Assembly (NCBI GenBank): GCA_019914995.1
Contig: CM034135.1
Coordinates: 3,536,501-3,600,500, forward strand
Origin: Acanthochlamys bracteata
Taxonomy: Eukaryota; Streptophyta; Magnoliopsida; Pandanales; Velloziaceae
Length of the DNA: 64,000 bases
Direction: 5' to 3'
The position numbers and the translations under genes are program-made. The notes under the pieces are model-generated. The model had not been told where the DNA came from. It did no database searches and was given only the letters and a program-made list of their open reading frames with translations. Positions 1 to 10,551 of this stretch are shown here, piece by piece (position 1 is the stretch's first letter; each line of letters begins with the position of its first letter).

Positions 1-660
1 TTTCGAGCAATTGACTAAAAAAAATTGCTCAATACTAAAATCATATAAAAATAATACTAAAATAAAAATTTTCTCAAAATCTAGACTATCCTTAACGACG
101 AAATCAATTGAACAATGCACAACAATTCATATCAACACAAATTGAATCAGTACGAAATCGAATAATTTGGATAAGAAATCATCTCTAATTGTAATCAGTA
201 CCACAAAAAATTAAAAATCCGATGAAATTGAAAAATTCACAGAAATTAAATTCAACGAAATCGAAGGAGAAGCTTTCGGGCGCGGCGAAATTGAAACCGA
301 AACGAAGTTCTGAAACTTACCTCAATCGACGGCGGCGAGCGGCACGACGGGATCAGGGGAGAGCGCGGTGAGTTGAGAGACGATCGGAACAGAAATGAGA
401 AATGTGAGCTGCATCGAGTGTAAACCTAAATTCATGTGTAAATCTTATCAAACAACATGGACAATATAGGAACTTCAATGCATCTACAGTTAAACAAAAT
501 TCTCTTTGCTTGATTATATCCCAATATGGGATGTCACCAATTACTCTCCGATACAGATTAGTAGAGACTAAAATTCTCTCTATTAATTTTATAAATTTAT
601 TATCAAACAAAAATAACAAAAAGTAATTAATTTTCTTACTCTCAATCCAAATGGACCGTA
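1..660. repeat. GAAATCGAA-rich dispersed repeat, copy 1
   Basis: AT-rich sequence with many short variants of GAAATCGAA/GAAATTGAA between about 100 and 300, then a GC-richer patch (about 275-385, CGGCGGCGAGCGGCACGACG), and an AT-rich end around 585-640 containing AGTAATTAATTT. The same succession recurs at 5230-5890 in the same orientation, with a diverged form of the GC-richer patch. An 8-bp inverted repeat (GAGCAATT at 5-12, AATTGCTC at 23-30) lies near the window edge. No coding frame of note. Probably an old transposable element that I cannot assign to a family. Confidence 0.4.
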
Positions 661-850
661 AAAGCTATTAAGAGATATTTAGGAATGTTTATGAAAGATG
701 ACTTTTTTCAGAAAAGAATTTTTAAGTATCTTATTTTATTATTATTAAAAAAACAAAATATATATATATAATTATTTTATAATTTAGAATTTATTCATAT
801 TCTTTAAATTATTTAAAAAACTTTCTAAAAAATCGTTTATAACTTTTTTA
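660..850. repeat. AT-rich MITE-like stretch
   Basis: Starts with GGAATGTTTATGAAAGATGACTTTTT and ends with a weak inverted counterpart (AAAAATCGTTTATAACTTTTTTAG). The interior is nearly pure A/T with a short (TA)n at about 760-773. It resembles the small TTTATGA-type elements elsewhere in the window, but its ends cannot be fixed. Confidence 0.25.
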
Positions 851-859
851 GAGTTGAAA

Positions 860-1080
860 AGGAAAGTATTAGGTATACAATATATATATTTTTTACTCTA
901 AAGTAGTTATACCTACTAATTACAATATATAGAGTATATTTTTATACATATCTAGAGTATATTTTATACCTATTAAAATAAGTGTATATTTTTTTAGAGT
1001 CTCTTTTATACTCTATTAATTACACTATTGTGTACAATTCATTACAATAGTTATACCTACGCAATTTTTATACTTTACTA
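860..1080. repeat. Degenerate short repeats (TATACCTAC / AGAGTATA)
   Basis: The motifs TTATACCTAC, AGAGTATATTTTTATAC and related forms recur irregularly across this stretch. It borders the 3'-side end of the minus-strand LINE and may be a decayed satellite or insertion that interrupts it. No gene seen. Confidence 0.35.
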
Positions 1081-2640
1081 ATTACCCTATCATACATATC
1101 CTTAATAATATGTATTAGGTATACTTTTTTTTTAACACTCACCATAATGCTTTCCTAGGTATCCAATCGAAAGGTTTATCTAAATCTATAAAAGCTATAT
1201 GTAGATCTTACTCATTCTCTATATACTATTTCATCAATTTTCTGAGTAAATAAATCGCTTCTACAATAGAATTTTTTCGAATAAAACCAAACTGATTATC
1301 TAAAAATTTTGAATTACATCTTAATCTATTCACAGTAACCCTTCTCAATAATTTTATTGTATGGCTCATAAACTTAATTCCTCCATAATTCCTGCAATAT
1401 TGAATGCCTCCCTTATGTTTATAAATAGAAAATACAACACTTTCTCTAAATTCATCTACATTTTTATACTCTTTAAAACAATATTAAATAATTTTGTTAA
1501 TGCCTACTTTATCTAAATACCTTCAAATTTCAATTGAGATTTCATCTAGGCAATAGCTTTTCATATCTTCAACTTTTTCAGAGCTTCTCTAACTTCTGAT
1601 GGTTGGATTCTTCTAATATAATTGATATAATTATCTACATCAAATCTATCAAATCGATTATATCCGCAACATATCTTTAATTACATAATTTATCAAAATA
1701 GATTCTCCATCAGTTTATAGTATCACTACCACGAAATAATACTGAATGGTCCTCATACTTGATGCATCTAATTTGATTTATATCTCTATTTTACTTTTCT
1801 CGCAAATCTATAGTATGCATTCTCTCTCTTCTTAGAGAGAGAATATTTATATTTATATTTATTAATACTCTGTAGTACGAGCCTCACTAATTAATTTTTT
1901 GACTTCTTTCTATACTAATTTATTTATTTCAAATGCTTCCTTTGGTTTTTTTTTTTTTTTTTGCAAGATTTCTGTAACATTTTTTTTATATTTAACTGCG
2001 TTTTATATACTTTGATGACACTACCAAGTTTCTTTATTTGGAAGTTTTTTCCTTGATTCTCCTAAAATTTCTATCACAATGTTTCTAGTACAATTAGCAT
2101 CTCATCTATACCATTTTACTATCTCCGACTTATAACTACTATTACCTCGACGCAAGTTCCACCATCTTATCTTATATTCTTATGTGTTTCATTAGATTTA
2201 CTATATCTCTTTTCTTTTAAAGAAATTATCTAATACAATTAACTTATGTTGTGCAGTTGAACTTGTAATTAAACTCCTTCAAAATTTGACTTATAACTAC
2301 TTTTATCTCAATATAAGTTCCACCATTTCGTCCTATGTGTTCCATTATATTTGTTTATGTCTCTTTCATTTAAAATTTTTTTTATAACACAATTAGCTTA
2401 TTTTGTGCAGTTAAACTCTCTGTAGGGATCACCTTACAATTCTTATATAGATGATCTATCTGCACGTCTAATGAGAATATAATCTATTTGTTTGTGTGTT
2501 TACCCATTCTGATAGGTTATGAGTATTTTATTTTTAGAAATTTCAGATTACATCATTGATATTTAAAATAAGTATGTTTGTCATGAGGTCACTCTAAGAT
2601 ATTACATGATTGGGATGTTGGTTGGATTTAGATATGGATG
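1040..2640 (-). mobile_element. Decayed RTE-type LINE: endonuclease end plus reverse transcriptase
   Basis: Read on the minus strand with stops and shifts, the conceptual translation follows the EN-RT polyprotein of plant RTE LINEs (often annotated as craniofacial-development-2-like). From high to low coordinate: HLITYQNG-QIDYILIRRADR (endonuclease end, about 2570-2450), then IPTESLTAQNKL-like and WWNL blocks (2440-2110), REREMHTIDLR and DHSVLFRGSDTIN (about 1810-1700), IRRIQPSEVREALKKLK (about 1620), NYGGIKFMSHTIKLLRR (about 1380), NQFGFIRKNSIVEAIYLLRK (about 1290) and AFIDLDKPFDWIPR (about 1180). The match fades after an IIKDMYDRVIS-like block near 1070, before the catalytic FADD motif. Many stop codons make it non-functional. 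Basis: motif recognition from known families, with no alignment run. Confidence 0.85.
2127..2416. repeat. Imperfect tandem duplication inside the LINE
   Basis: 2127-2262 and 2288-2416 share the succession GACTTATAACTAC, AAGTTCCACCAT, TATGTGTT(T/C)CATTA, TTTATGTCTCTTT-like, ACA(A)AATTA(A/G)CTTAT and TTGTGCAGTT. On the minus strand both copies encode the same TAQ-KL to WWNL segment of the LINE, so a block of roughly 160 bp was duplicated. The second copy has diverged by point changes and small indels. Confidence 0.7.
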
Positions 2641-2781
2641 TTTAGTAAATTGTTATTAGCTCGAGTTGGTGTAAACTTCAAGCATAAGCTATACTGTACA
2701 AAATTGAAATGATTCTACATATGCTTTCTATTTTGTACATGAGTATGCTGTGTGAGAAGTAGTGTACTATGATATGTTTAA

Positions 2782-3042
2782 GGGGCGTTTGGGATTGCTT
2801 ATGAAATGGAGTTTTTCTGAAACTGATGGTATTCTTGTCCTTTTTGAAAAATAAGCTCTATTTTTTTTTTACTTCTAAAAAAATAATAAAAATATGTCAT
2901 AAAAAGATCTCATTACGTAGAATTTTTTTACACTTTCTAAATTTTTAAATAAAATTTCTAAATACTTATAAAATATATATTGAAAAACGTAAAATGAAAA
3001 AAAAATTAAAAAATAGTTTTTCATAAGCTGCGCCAAACGCAC
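2782..3042. mobile_element. MITE with GCGTTTGG inverted termini and TAA target duplication
   Basis: The left end GGGGCGTTTGGGATTGCTTA and the right end (reverse complement GTGCGTTTGGCGCAGCTTAT, continuing GAAAAACT) form terminal inverted repeats of roughly 35 bp with a few mismatches. The element is flanked by TAA at 2779-2781 and 3043-3045, as expected for PIF/Harbinger (Tourist-like) elements. The interior is AT-rich and non-coding. About 261 bp. Confidence 0.7.
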
Positions 3043-3045
3043 TAA

Positions 3046-4376
3046 TATGTTCTGTTGGTTCTTACCTAACCACATATTTTGATCCTTATAGAAATCACTG
3101 ATGGTAGATGGGTAGTAAAGGAGTTGTGAAATAGTTGTGATAGCTAGGTGCATTTCTAGTGTAGAGTTTTTGGCTAACAATGATTATCTTCCAACATATG
3201 TTTTTTTTTAAATTTTAGAATCATTTTGCTAATGTATCTTGCATGAATTAATCATTTATGTAGGCTTTTAGGCCTAGTGTCATTGCTAGATATCTATAAT
3301 AGGCTAAGTAGCAAGAGATGTTCGTATTTGTCTAATTTTGTATTATTTGGACAAGAGATGTTTTTTGAATTCCTAATGTATGTACAATTTACAAAAACTG
3401 TAGAAAGCATAAAATGCTACGGACTAGATCACCGGAGCCCCCAAAACTACCGCATAAGTGCCTGCTGTTTTATTTACTAGATCAATGGCTTTAGTATACT
3501 ATTGACTTTTCTCATTATATTTGAGCCATTGAATTTGTGTTAAGTGGGAGATGTAACCGATATGCTTTTTTCAATTTTTGAGGCTTTCAGCGGCATGAGT
3601 ATGGTTTTTGAATTTCCTTAACTAAAGTATTTTGGAGAACTATCAAGTTAATAAGATTTCATCTTTATCGAAGACTTTTGAATCATTTTTTTGTTTTATT
3701 ATTTTTTTTGATCGAGTTTGTAAAGATTATGAAATGTAACTATTTGGTTCCAACTAGTTGAGCAAACTATCTTAATTGACAATTTGCTAAGTATGACGTG
3801 CTGTTTAGCAATTGATTTTGTATATGAAACTACATAATTTTTTTGGACTGGTACATAACATTAATAGCGAGTATTCTCACAAGATTTTATTGCATCATCA
3901 GTTTCAATATGAATTTTAATAGTGAAGTCATTTTGGTAAGAAATTTAGAGAGAGTATGTCATTTGCTTACTTAGCTGGAATCCCTATCCTACAGAAGATT
4001 GGCAAGTTATACTAATTAGACGTGCCGAATTTGCTATTTTCTCAATTAAATAGTAAAACTCTCCATCTTATTTATATTAAAAATATATATCGTCTAGCTA
4101 TTTAACATATTCAATTTAGTAAAAATCATTATCTAATTTATTCACATTTCAATATATCGAACACGTATATTATTAAATTTATTGCAAAAATATTATAAAT
4201 ATTTTTTCTCATAATAATTCTGTCTAAGTTTTTTCTTAATCGGTCCCAAGCCTGAATAAATGAGAAAGATTGCTGTAGGTTGACAGACAGCGTAAAACTT
4301 TATCAATATTAATAACATGAATTCATTTATCTGAAGTTCATATCCTACAAGTTACTCGCTGTATCGGAGCCCAAAT
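3046..4376. other. Intergenic stretch, no gene recognised
   Basis: AT-rich sequence of ordinary intergenic character. A 67-codon open frame near 3277-3480 has no recognisable family and no splice context. If the two LINE fragments are one inverted element, this interval would be where its inverted 5' part lies, but I see no motif that proves it. Confidence 0.5.
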
Positions 4377-4584
4377 TACTACAATAAAAACTATTAATAA
4401 GGATATAGAATATTGGTTATTTTTTAACAAAATCGATGCTAGCGATCAAAATACACCGGTCATAAAGCCGATCGTTAAAAACTGATCGATGATAATAAGA
4501 GTGAACAGATATACTACTAATCGCTATTATACTAAGCAATAGTGATCGAAACGAATAAGTCACTATTACTACATCGATGTAGTG
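4377..4584. mobile_element. CACTA-like MITE
   Basis: Begins with TTACTACAATAAAAACT (a decayed CACTACAAnAAAA end) and finishes with GATGTAGTG, the inverted CACTAC terminus. Between them are repeated GATCGAT/CGATCG and AGTGATCG motifs in both orientations, like the subterminal repeats of CACTA (En/Spm) derivatives. It is about 208 bp and non-coding. The left terminus has lost the first C, and no clear target duplication was seen. Confidence 0.5.
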
Positions 4585-4719
4585 GGAAATGAAGGTTTTG
4601 TTAGAACGTGTATCAAAAGGTATTGGACATCCAAATGCTCGAAAATGTTACTAAAAGTATGAATTACCGTTCTAGTGGACGGAAGCCGTTAATAAAGCTA
4701 GTCCATGATAGTAGGGCTA

Positions 4720-5215
4720 GATTAAGAACTTTGAATATTGGAACACTCACATGTAAATTTTAGGATTTATTAAGGTAATGCATAAAAAAAAAGTTAGTAT
4801 TGCTTGCATATAAAAAATTAAGTGGGTGGATGAGAAGGCAAAAAAATAGAAAATATAGTTTATAAACTTTGGTATATAAATAAAGTGAAGAACAGAAATG
4901 TATTGTAATTTTCATTGAATCAAATCTAAAAGATGAGGTTGTTGAGGTCAAATAGATTAGAGATAGGTTATACTACCTAGACAGATTCTAGGTTATATTA
5001 TTAGCACTTATATCTCTCATATAGATTAGATATAATTTCAAAATAATAATATTGAGACAGTATGGATGGATTTATTCAGGCAATTTGTAGTTAGTATAAA
5101 TATTATTGAAGGTAATTTGAATGACCACCTAAGAAAAGATAACACAGAGTACAAAAAAGTTCATAAAAATTTCGGTTATGGAGATCGTAATGAGGAAGGT
5201 GTCTTTCTCTCTTTT
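4720..5215 (+). mobile_element. RTE-type LINE fragment: N-terminal endonuclease
   Basis: Plus-strand conceptual translation, with stops, reads LNIGTLTCKF, then KVSIACI-KIKWVDEKAKK, KDEVVEVKQIRDRL-like and finally DNTEYKKVHKNFGYGDRNEE, GVF. These are the successive blocks of the apurinic endonuclease domain of plant RTE LINEs (NIGTLTGK; IACLQETKW; VKRxGDR; NGHVG; GFGxRNEEG). The homology stops just where the minus-strand fragment at 2640 begins, so the two pieces are complementary halves of the same type of element in opposite orientation. Confidence 0.75.
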
Positions 5216-5229
5216 TAAACCTAAAAAAT

Positions 5230-5890
5230 TTAAACAATTCAACATCTAAATAGATAGCAACATCTAAATCAAGAATCAAGAATAATTATTTTTATAATTC
5301 AAATTAACCAACAACATCTAAATAAGATAAAATCGAATCAAAATCACATCACACGAAATCATACGAAGTCGAAACCAAAATCAAGTGAAATCGAAATCAA
5401 AATTAGATGAAATCGAATCAGACAAAATTGAAATCGAAAAAATCTTATTAATTAAATTGAAGTCGAACGAAATCAAAAAATTCTTAATCTGAAATCAAAA
5501 GAGAAAAATACATCGGAAGAAGAACTAAAACATATTTGCATTGACGGTAGTGAGGCAAGGCACAAACGAAAGCATAACGATGCAGGCTCAACGATGCGGG
5601 TGTAGTGAGCGGCAGTTGAAGATGAGAGAATTCGAGGACGAATATAAACTAATACTGTGGTAAATTTGTTAAACATAATAGATAGTAATAGTGATAGTGA
5701 AAACTGATTGCTCTTCATATAACAGTAATAGTGAAAATTTTATTCTTTTTATAAAAATATTGCCAAACAAAATAATATAGAGTAATTAATTTATTTACTT
5801 TTTATTACTTTTATGTGCTTATTCAAACTGAAATAGAGCATAAGAATATCATATTCGACATAATATTTTATCATTTTATCATAATCAAAT
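5230..5890. repeat. GAAATCGAA-rich dispersed repeat, copy 2
   Basis: A second copy of the repeat at the window start, in the same orientation: many GAAATCGAA/GAAATTGAA units (about 5350-5480), a GC-richer patch (CATTGACGGTAGTGAGGCAAGG near 5536, compare CAATCGACGGCGGCGAGCGGCAC near 332), then an AT-rich end with AGTAATTAATTT at about 5780. Strongly diverged from copy 1. Confidence 0.4.
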
Positions 5891-6475
5891 AGTGTCTAAT
5901 AAGAAGGAACTACAAAATTGCTAAAATATTACAAGTTTTTTGAATTCTAAGGATACTACCAAACTACTAAAATATTACAAGTTCCTTGAATTATTTCTTC
6001 TAGAAATTAACCTCGACTAAGATTCAAAAAAGAACCTAATAAATCATTTATCTTCCAACTTTGGACTTTTAATCCCTTCAGAACAAAATTTTTATCCAAT
6101 CATTTCTGCAGTTACAACTCTTCTTCTATCTTCCTTTCATTATTGTTTCAAGTCTGTTGTCACTTCCATCGATTTAATAATTAATCCATTCATAGGAAAA
6201 AAATGTTTCAACATAGAAAAGTAACTAGAAAGTTGTAACAAGAGTTTTGTCATCCTTTTGTTGTGATTCATACACAATTCCCTTCTCGGTAGCCGACAAA
6301 ATGGGTCGCACATATTAACGTGTCACAATTCTAATCATAAATATTATCAAAGTCTAGCCAATCAACGGTCAAGATCTGGTCAATCTTCATCTTTTCTTTG
6401 ACTGGCCTTCTTTGACTGACTTGTCACTATCGCTGAAGTCTACACAATAAATATTCCGAGATTCCTATTTTACCC
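5891..6475. other. Intergenic stretch, no gene recognised
   Basis: No coding frame, repeat end or RNA gene stands out. There is a short local duplication (ACTACAAAATTGCTAAAATATTACAAGTT near 5910 and a similar CTACCAAACTACTAAAATATTACAAGTT near 5954). Confidence 0.4.
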
Positions 6476-6860
6476 TATAGTTTAAGGGCATGGCTTGTTT
6501 TATGTTACGAAACTTAATTCTCTTAAAAATTTAGAGTTCAAATACTTTATATATTTTAATTATTATTTAAAATTTTTTATATTATACAAAATTTTGTTTT
6601 GTTCACATATTTTAATGATAATTCGAATTTTATTTTTATTAAATTTATGATTTATTTTACAAATCTATATAACTATTTTTAAAACTTATTTTATAAAATA
6701 ATTAACTAATTAAAAAAAATTATTATGTAAAAATATTTTTATTTAATTAAAATTATTAATAAATATAATTTTATTTTATTTTTAATTCTAAAAATAAATT
6801 TATTTCAGAATAGTATCTTTATAATTAAAATACGCGCTTTCAAAACATTATACAATAAAA
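6476..6860. repeat. AT-rich MITE-like element
   Basis: About 380 bp, over 80 percent A/T. A stretch here (GAGTTCAAATACTTTATATATTTTAATTATT and following) is similar to 25760-25850, which suggests copies of one short non-autonomous family. Termini are not resolved. Confidence 0.3.
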
Positions 6861-6899
6861 TATGGCGAGAGTTTGAATAGTAAATAAGGGTATAAATGT

Positions 6900-8073
6900 A
6901 ACTGTACATCTTTGTATTTGACCAGTGGTGCTTATTCGCCGTCACGCTCTCTCCCTTTGTTAATTATTCTTTTTTTTTAATTCAATCTTTTCTTAAAAAG
7001 CTGTACTTTTTTATTGTTAAATAATTTTCTTTATATTCTTCTTCAGCTTCTCTTGTCCTTCTTCTTCGATTTCTCTTCATCTCTCTTTGACTTCTGTGTC
7101 AATCCTTCTTGTTCATTTGTTTATTCTTAAGCACAGAAGCAAACGCTGGGGAGATTTATTCAGGTTGGTTGTTGTTCTTTTTGTTTTAATTTCTAGGGAT
7201 TCAATGTTATTTGGAGGATTTGAAGAGAAAACAATCATTGTTTGGTGTTTTCATCTTTATTATGAGACAGTTCGGTTGTTTATTGAAATTACTCAGCTTG
7301 GGGAAATCCACTGAACGTTGTGAGGCTTTATTGATTAAATTTGTGGCTTTGGGTTGTGTGTCAAAGTAAGAGATCTTTACTTAAAGGTGCGATCTTGATG
7401 AGTTTATGTGGCAAAAAGTTGGATTAATTTGCCATTAGTTTAGAATTTGATAGATCTATTTGAGCTTTTCATTTTGATTTCACCGTTTAGCTTATGGTCT
7501 TCTTCTTGTATGGGCATTGGTTAGATGAAATTCCTGGACTTTGGAGGAGTTCATTGTTTTGTAAATTATTATTTAATTGTAGCTCAATTAGTTGTTAATA
7601 CTTGCCAAAGTCCCTAGAAGCTTCTGGTTCCTGCTGAAGATAGGTAGGTTTCTTTGGTATTGTTAATGTTCTTCATTTCTCTGTAAAAGTATTAGGAGTT
7701 ATCAATGCCTGACCAGTTTATCAGTATATCAATTCTGGATTAAGCAATTAGAGTTTATTAGACAGAATTGATATGTGTTTGTTGTTGTCTTAGATTTTGG
7801 AATGCATGTTGCTGTTGCAGCATTTATTAATCTTTTGCCGGAAATTTGATAAAATGTGAAAGTTAGTTTTACAGTTTGATGAATGTAGAACGTTTCTCTT
7901 GATAACTGTTGATATGACTCATAAAACTTTTGTATTTGTATTCCATTCAATCGAAGGGCCCTATATGATTTGATTTCTGATGTACTTATTTGCATTAGCT
8001 TTGTTTTATTGATAATTGATGGCATATGCTATTCTTTGCCTTTGCAGATATAATCTGGTTATAAAAAACCAGC
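6900..8073 (+). promoter_or_regulatory. Promoter and intron-containing 5' leader of the RLCK gene
   Basis: A pyrimidine-rich leader (CTTCTTCTTCGATTTCTCTTC, 7035-7085) typical of plant 5' UTRs precedes a likely leader intron. The donor is CAG|GTTGGT at 7163/7164 and the acceptor is TTTGCAG at 8047, 26 bp before the start codon at 8074. Short open frames inside are leader or intron sequence. Confidence 0.45.
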
Positions 8074-10551
8074 ATGGGTTGCTTCGCTGTGTTAAAATAC
8101 AGAAAGAGAAGAAATGCACCATTTGTTAGTAAAAAGTCCATTAAACAAAGAGAGGCTTCATCAACTGCACTTCCTGAGCCTGAAAGGCGGGGGCCATCTC
8201 TACAATCTGCTCCACCAAGTTTCAGAACCAGAGCAAAACATACTCAGTCTATTGATCGTGCTACTAATAGTAGAATTCGAGCTTTATCTGCTCCGTCTAG
8301 CATAGACCTGTTGGACTGTGATGCTATTTCATCAGGCGAGCTAGATGAACAAGAAGAATACAACTCCAGGGGTGGAACTACAAAAGAATATCGTTTTTCA
8401 AATCCCTTACCTCTACCACTCCCCTCTCCTCGACGTCCTTCGCTTACAAAGAATGCCGGAAGTTTCAAATCAAGCAATAGCAATGGCCCTCTATTGACTT
8501 CTGGCCCACTTCCTCTGCCACCACTATCAGGGTCTGGACTTCGCAACTTCACATTTGAGGAAATATCATCTGCTTGTCAAAATTTCTCGGTCGATCATTG
8601 TGTGTCTGAAGGTCTTTCATCAACAGTATATAAAGCATCTTTTGGTGATGATAATACAAGTTTGAAGAAGATTGAAGCAACAGTTACTCGCCTACTGCCA
8701 TCATCTCAGGTAAGATTTTTTATGAATTGTGTATGGGACACTTCTTTGGTCATTTGTGAAAGCATTGTAGCATTTTTATGTTAAGGCCTATGCTGTGCCC
8801 CTGTAGTTGCAAAATCAATCCTGTGGTACTGAATACTATTTGTCATAACTCTTTTGCTTTTCCAAACAATTTCTTATGTCTTTCAGGGTTCTAAGGAATT
8901 TGTGAGCGAGGTGAACACGCTAGCAAACTTACATCACCCATATCTTTGTAAGCTGATTGGTCTTCATGCACGTGAGGGCTCTGATCAGCGGATGCTAGTG
9001 TATGAGAGGCTTTTCCATGGAAGCTTAGATAGATTGCTTCATGCTAGATCTGATGGACCTTCAATAGACTGGAGTTCTCGAATGAAAGTGGCTCTTTGCG
9101 CTGCAAAAGGTCTTGCATTCTTGCATGAAGAGGGACCATTCCAGGTGTATATGACTTTCTTCATTCATTATGTCATTTATATCAATTACATATCACAGTG
9201 CTTAGCTTTTTCTCTGTATGCAATGCAAATATTTATCTGCATTAATCCTTTATCATCTCAAAAGTTGGAGATCGCTTTGCAGTATTATCATTCACTTGAC
9301 GATCAGTGATGGATTGTTCTATAGTATATCAGCTTTATTGTTTCATTTGGATATTCTCAGGATGTTAATGGTTTCTTTCTTTTTTATAGGCCATGTACAA
9401 TGAGTTCTCGACTGCTAGTATACAAGTTGATAAAGACTTTACTGCCAAGTTGTCTGGATATGGTTGTGTAAGCTACAACATGGAGACAGATATATCAAGT
9501 TCCTCTGCAGTGAGTTTTTTAACTTTCAACAAAGCATATGGCCTTTCTTTATTATGAATTTTTGGCATGGATATTGAGAGTTGTTCCGCTTTGCCCTGTG
9601 GGCTATGTCACATTTCTAAACAAAAGCAGTAATTATAAGTATAAAGATCCCTATGTATACATAGCTATGTAGGACAATCTCGTGTCCTCTACATTCTTCA
9701 TTTTTCAATCAGTTGGCCTTCTTGTCGTAATTGAAGTACATTAAGAAGGAAGGTATATTAAACAATCTCTTGGCATTCAGATCTTTACTGTAAGGTTCTA
9801 CTCTGTTTTGTTGTAAGTTTTTTGTTATGAAGAGAGGTTCGTTGCAATTAATTGCGTAAAACTGTCATCCAGAATGTAATTGCTGGTGTACTACTTTATT
9901 ACAAAGATGATGTTATTTTGCAGGCTGGTGCTAACTTATCTGTGGAGACTTTGGAGAAAGGTCTGCTTACACCCAAAAGCAATGTGTGGAGTTTTGGCAT
10001 TGTTCTCCTTGAGCTCCTTACCGGTAGAAAAAACTTTGACCCCCGCCACCCTAAGGAAGAGAGGAGCATCATTAAATGGAGCAGGCCATTCCTTACAGAT
10101 GATTGCCGTTTGTCTCTTATAATGGATCCCCGTATCAAAGGACGATTCCCCCAAAGCTGCTCGAGCAATTGCTGACATCGTCCTAAGGTGTTTGCAGAAG
10201 CAACCTTCTGAGAGGCCGACTATGAGAGCCATTGTTGAAGGTCTCAAGAGTGTCCAGGATATGAAATACCCTTCCAGATTTCCCCTTCAAGAGCCATCAG
10301 CAGTTGCTGGGAAGCAGATGCTAAAATCACCAAGCCTTAATGGTATAATTACTCCAGCACTGCCTTTGAACCTTTCACCCCCACAGCCATCTATCATTCA
10401 ACGATCAATTTCCCCCTCAAGACCGGCATTATCCATACCACTTGCCCCTAGAAGTTGTGCTTCCACTCTCTCATTGGAAGACACGAAGATAGCTTCAATC
10501 ACAAAGTTGCCATCTTCGACATTAAGAAGGCCTGGGGTTGAAGGTTTCTAA
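8074..10551 (+). CDS. Receptor-like cytoplasmic pseudokinase, frameshifted near the C-terminus
   Basis: Exons read as 8074-8709, 8887-9144, 9390-9509 and 9924-10551, all phase 0. The N-terminus (MGCF, a possible N-myristoylation/acylation signal) leads into about 150 residues rich in Ser/Pro, then a kinase fold beginning at FTFEEISSACQNFS (about residue 160), as in RLCK-VII/BSK-like proteins. Catalytic motifs are absent: no glycine loop (EGLSSTVYKA), TVTRL where VAIK is expected, QAMYNEFSTASIQ where HRDLKxxN is expected, and SGYG where DFG is expected. VWSFGIVLLELLTGRK and CLQKQPSERPTM are well kept. It is therefore probably a membrane-attached signalling scaffold. In exon 4 the frame breaks at a run of five Cs (10148-10152): as written, translation stops at 10175 (about 421 residues), while the homologous C-terminus continues in the next frame to 10551. 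This is either a real truncation or a one-base sequence error. Confidence 0.85.

Noticed and set aside
4760..4951. 63-codon minus-strand frame
   Set aside because: Antisense of the plus-strand LINE endonuclease remnant.
7087..7314. 75-codon frame before the RLCK gene
   Set aside because: It lies across the leader and its probable intron, starts at a non-ATG codon and has no family resemblance.
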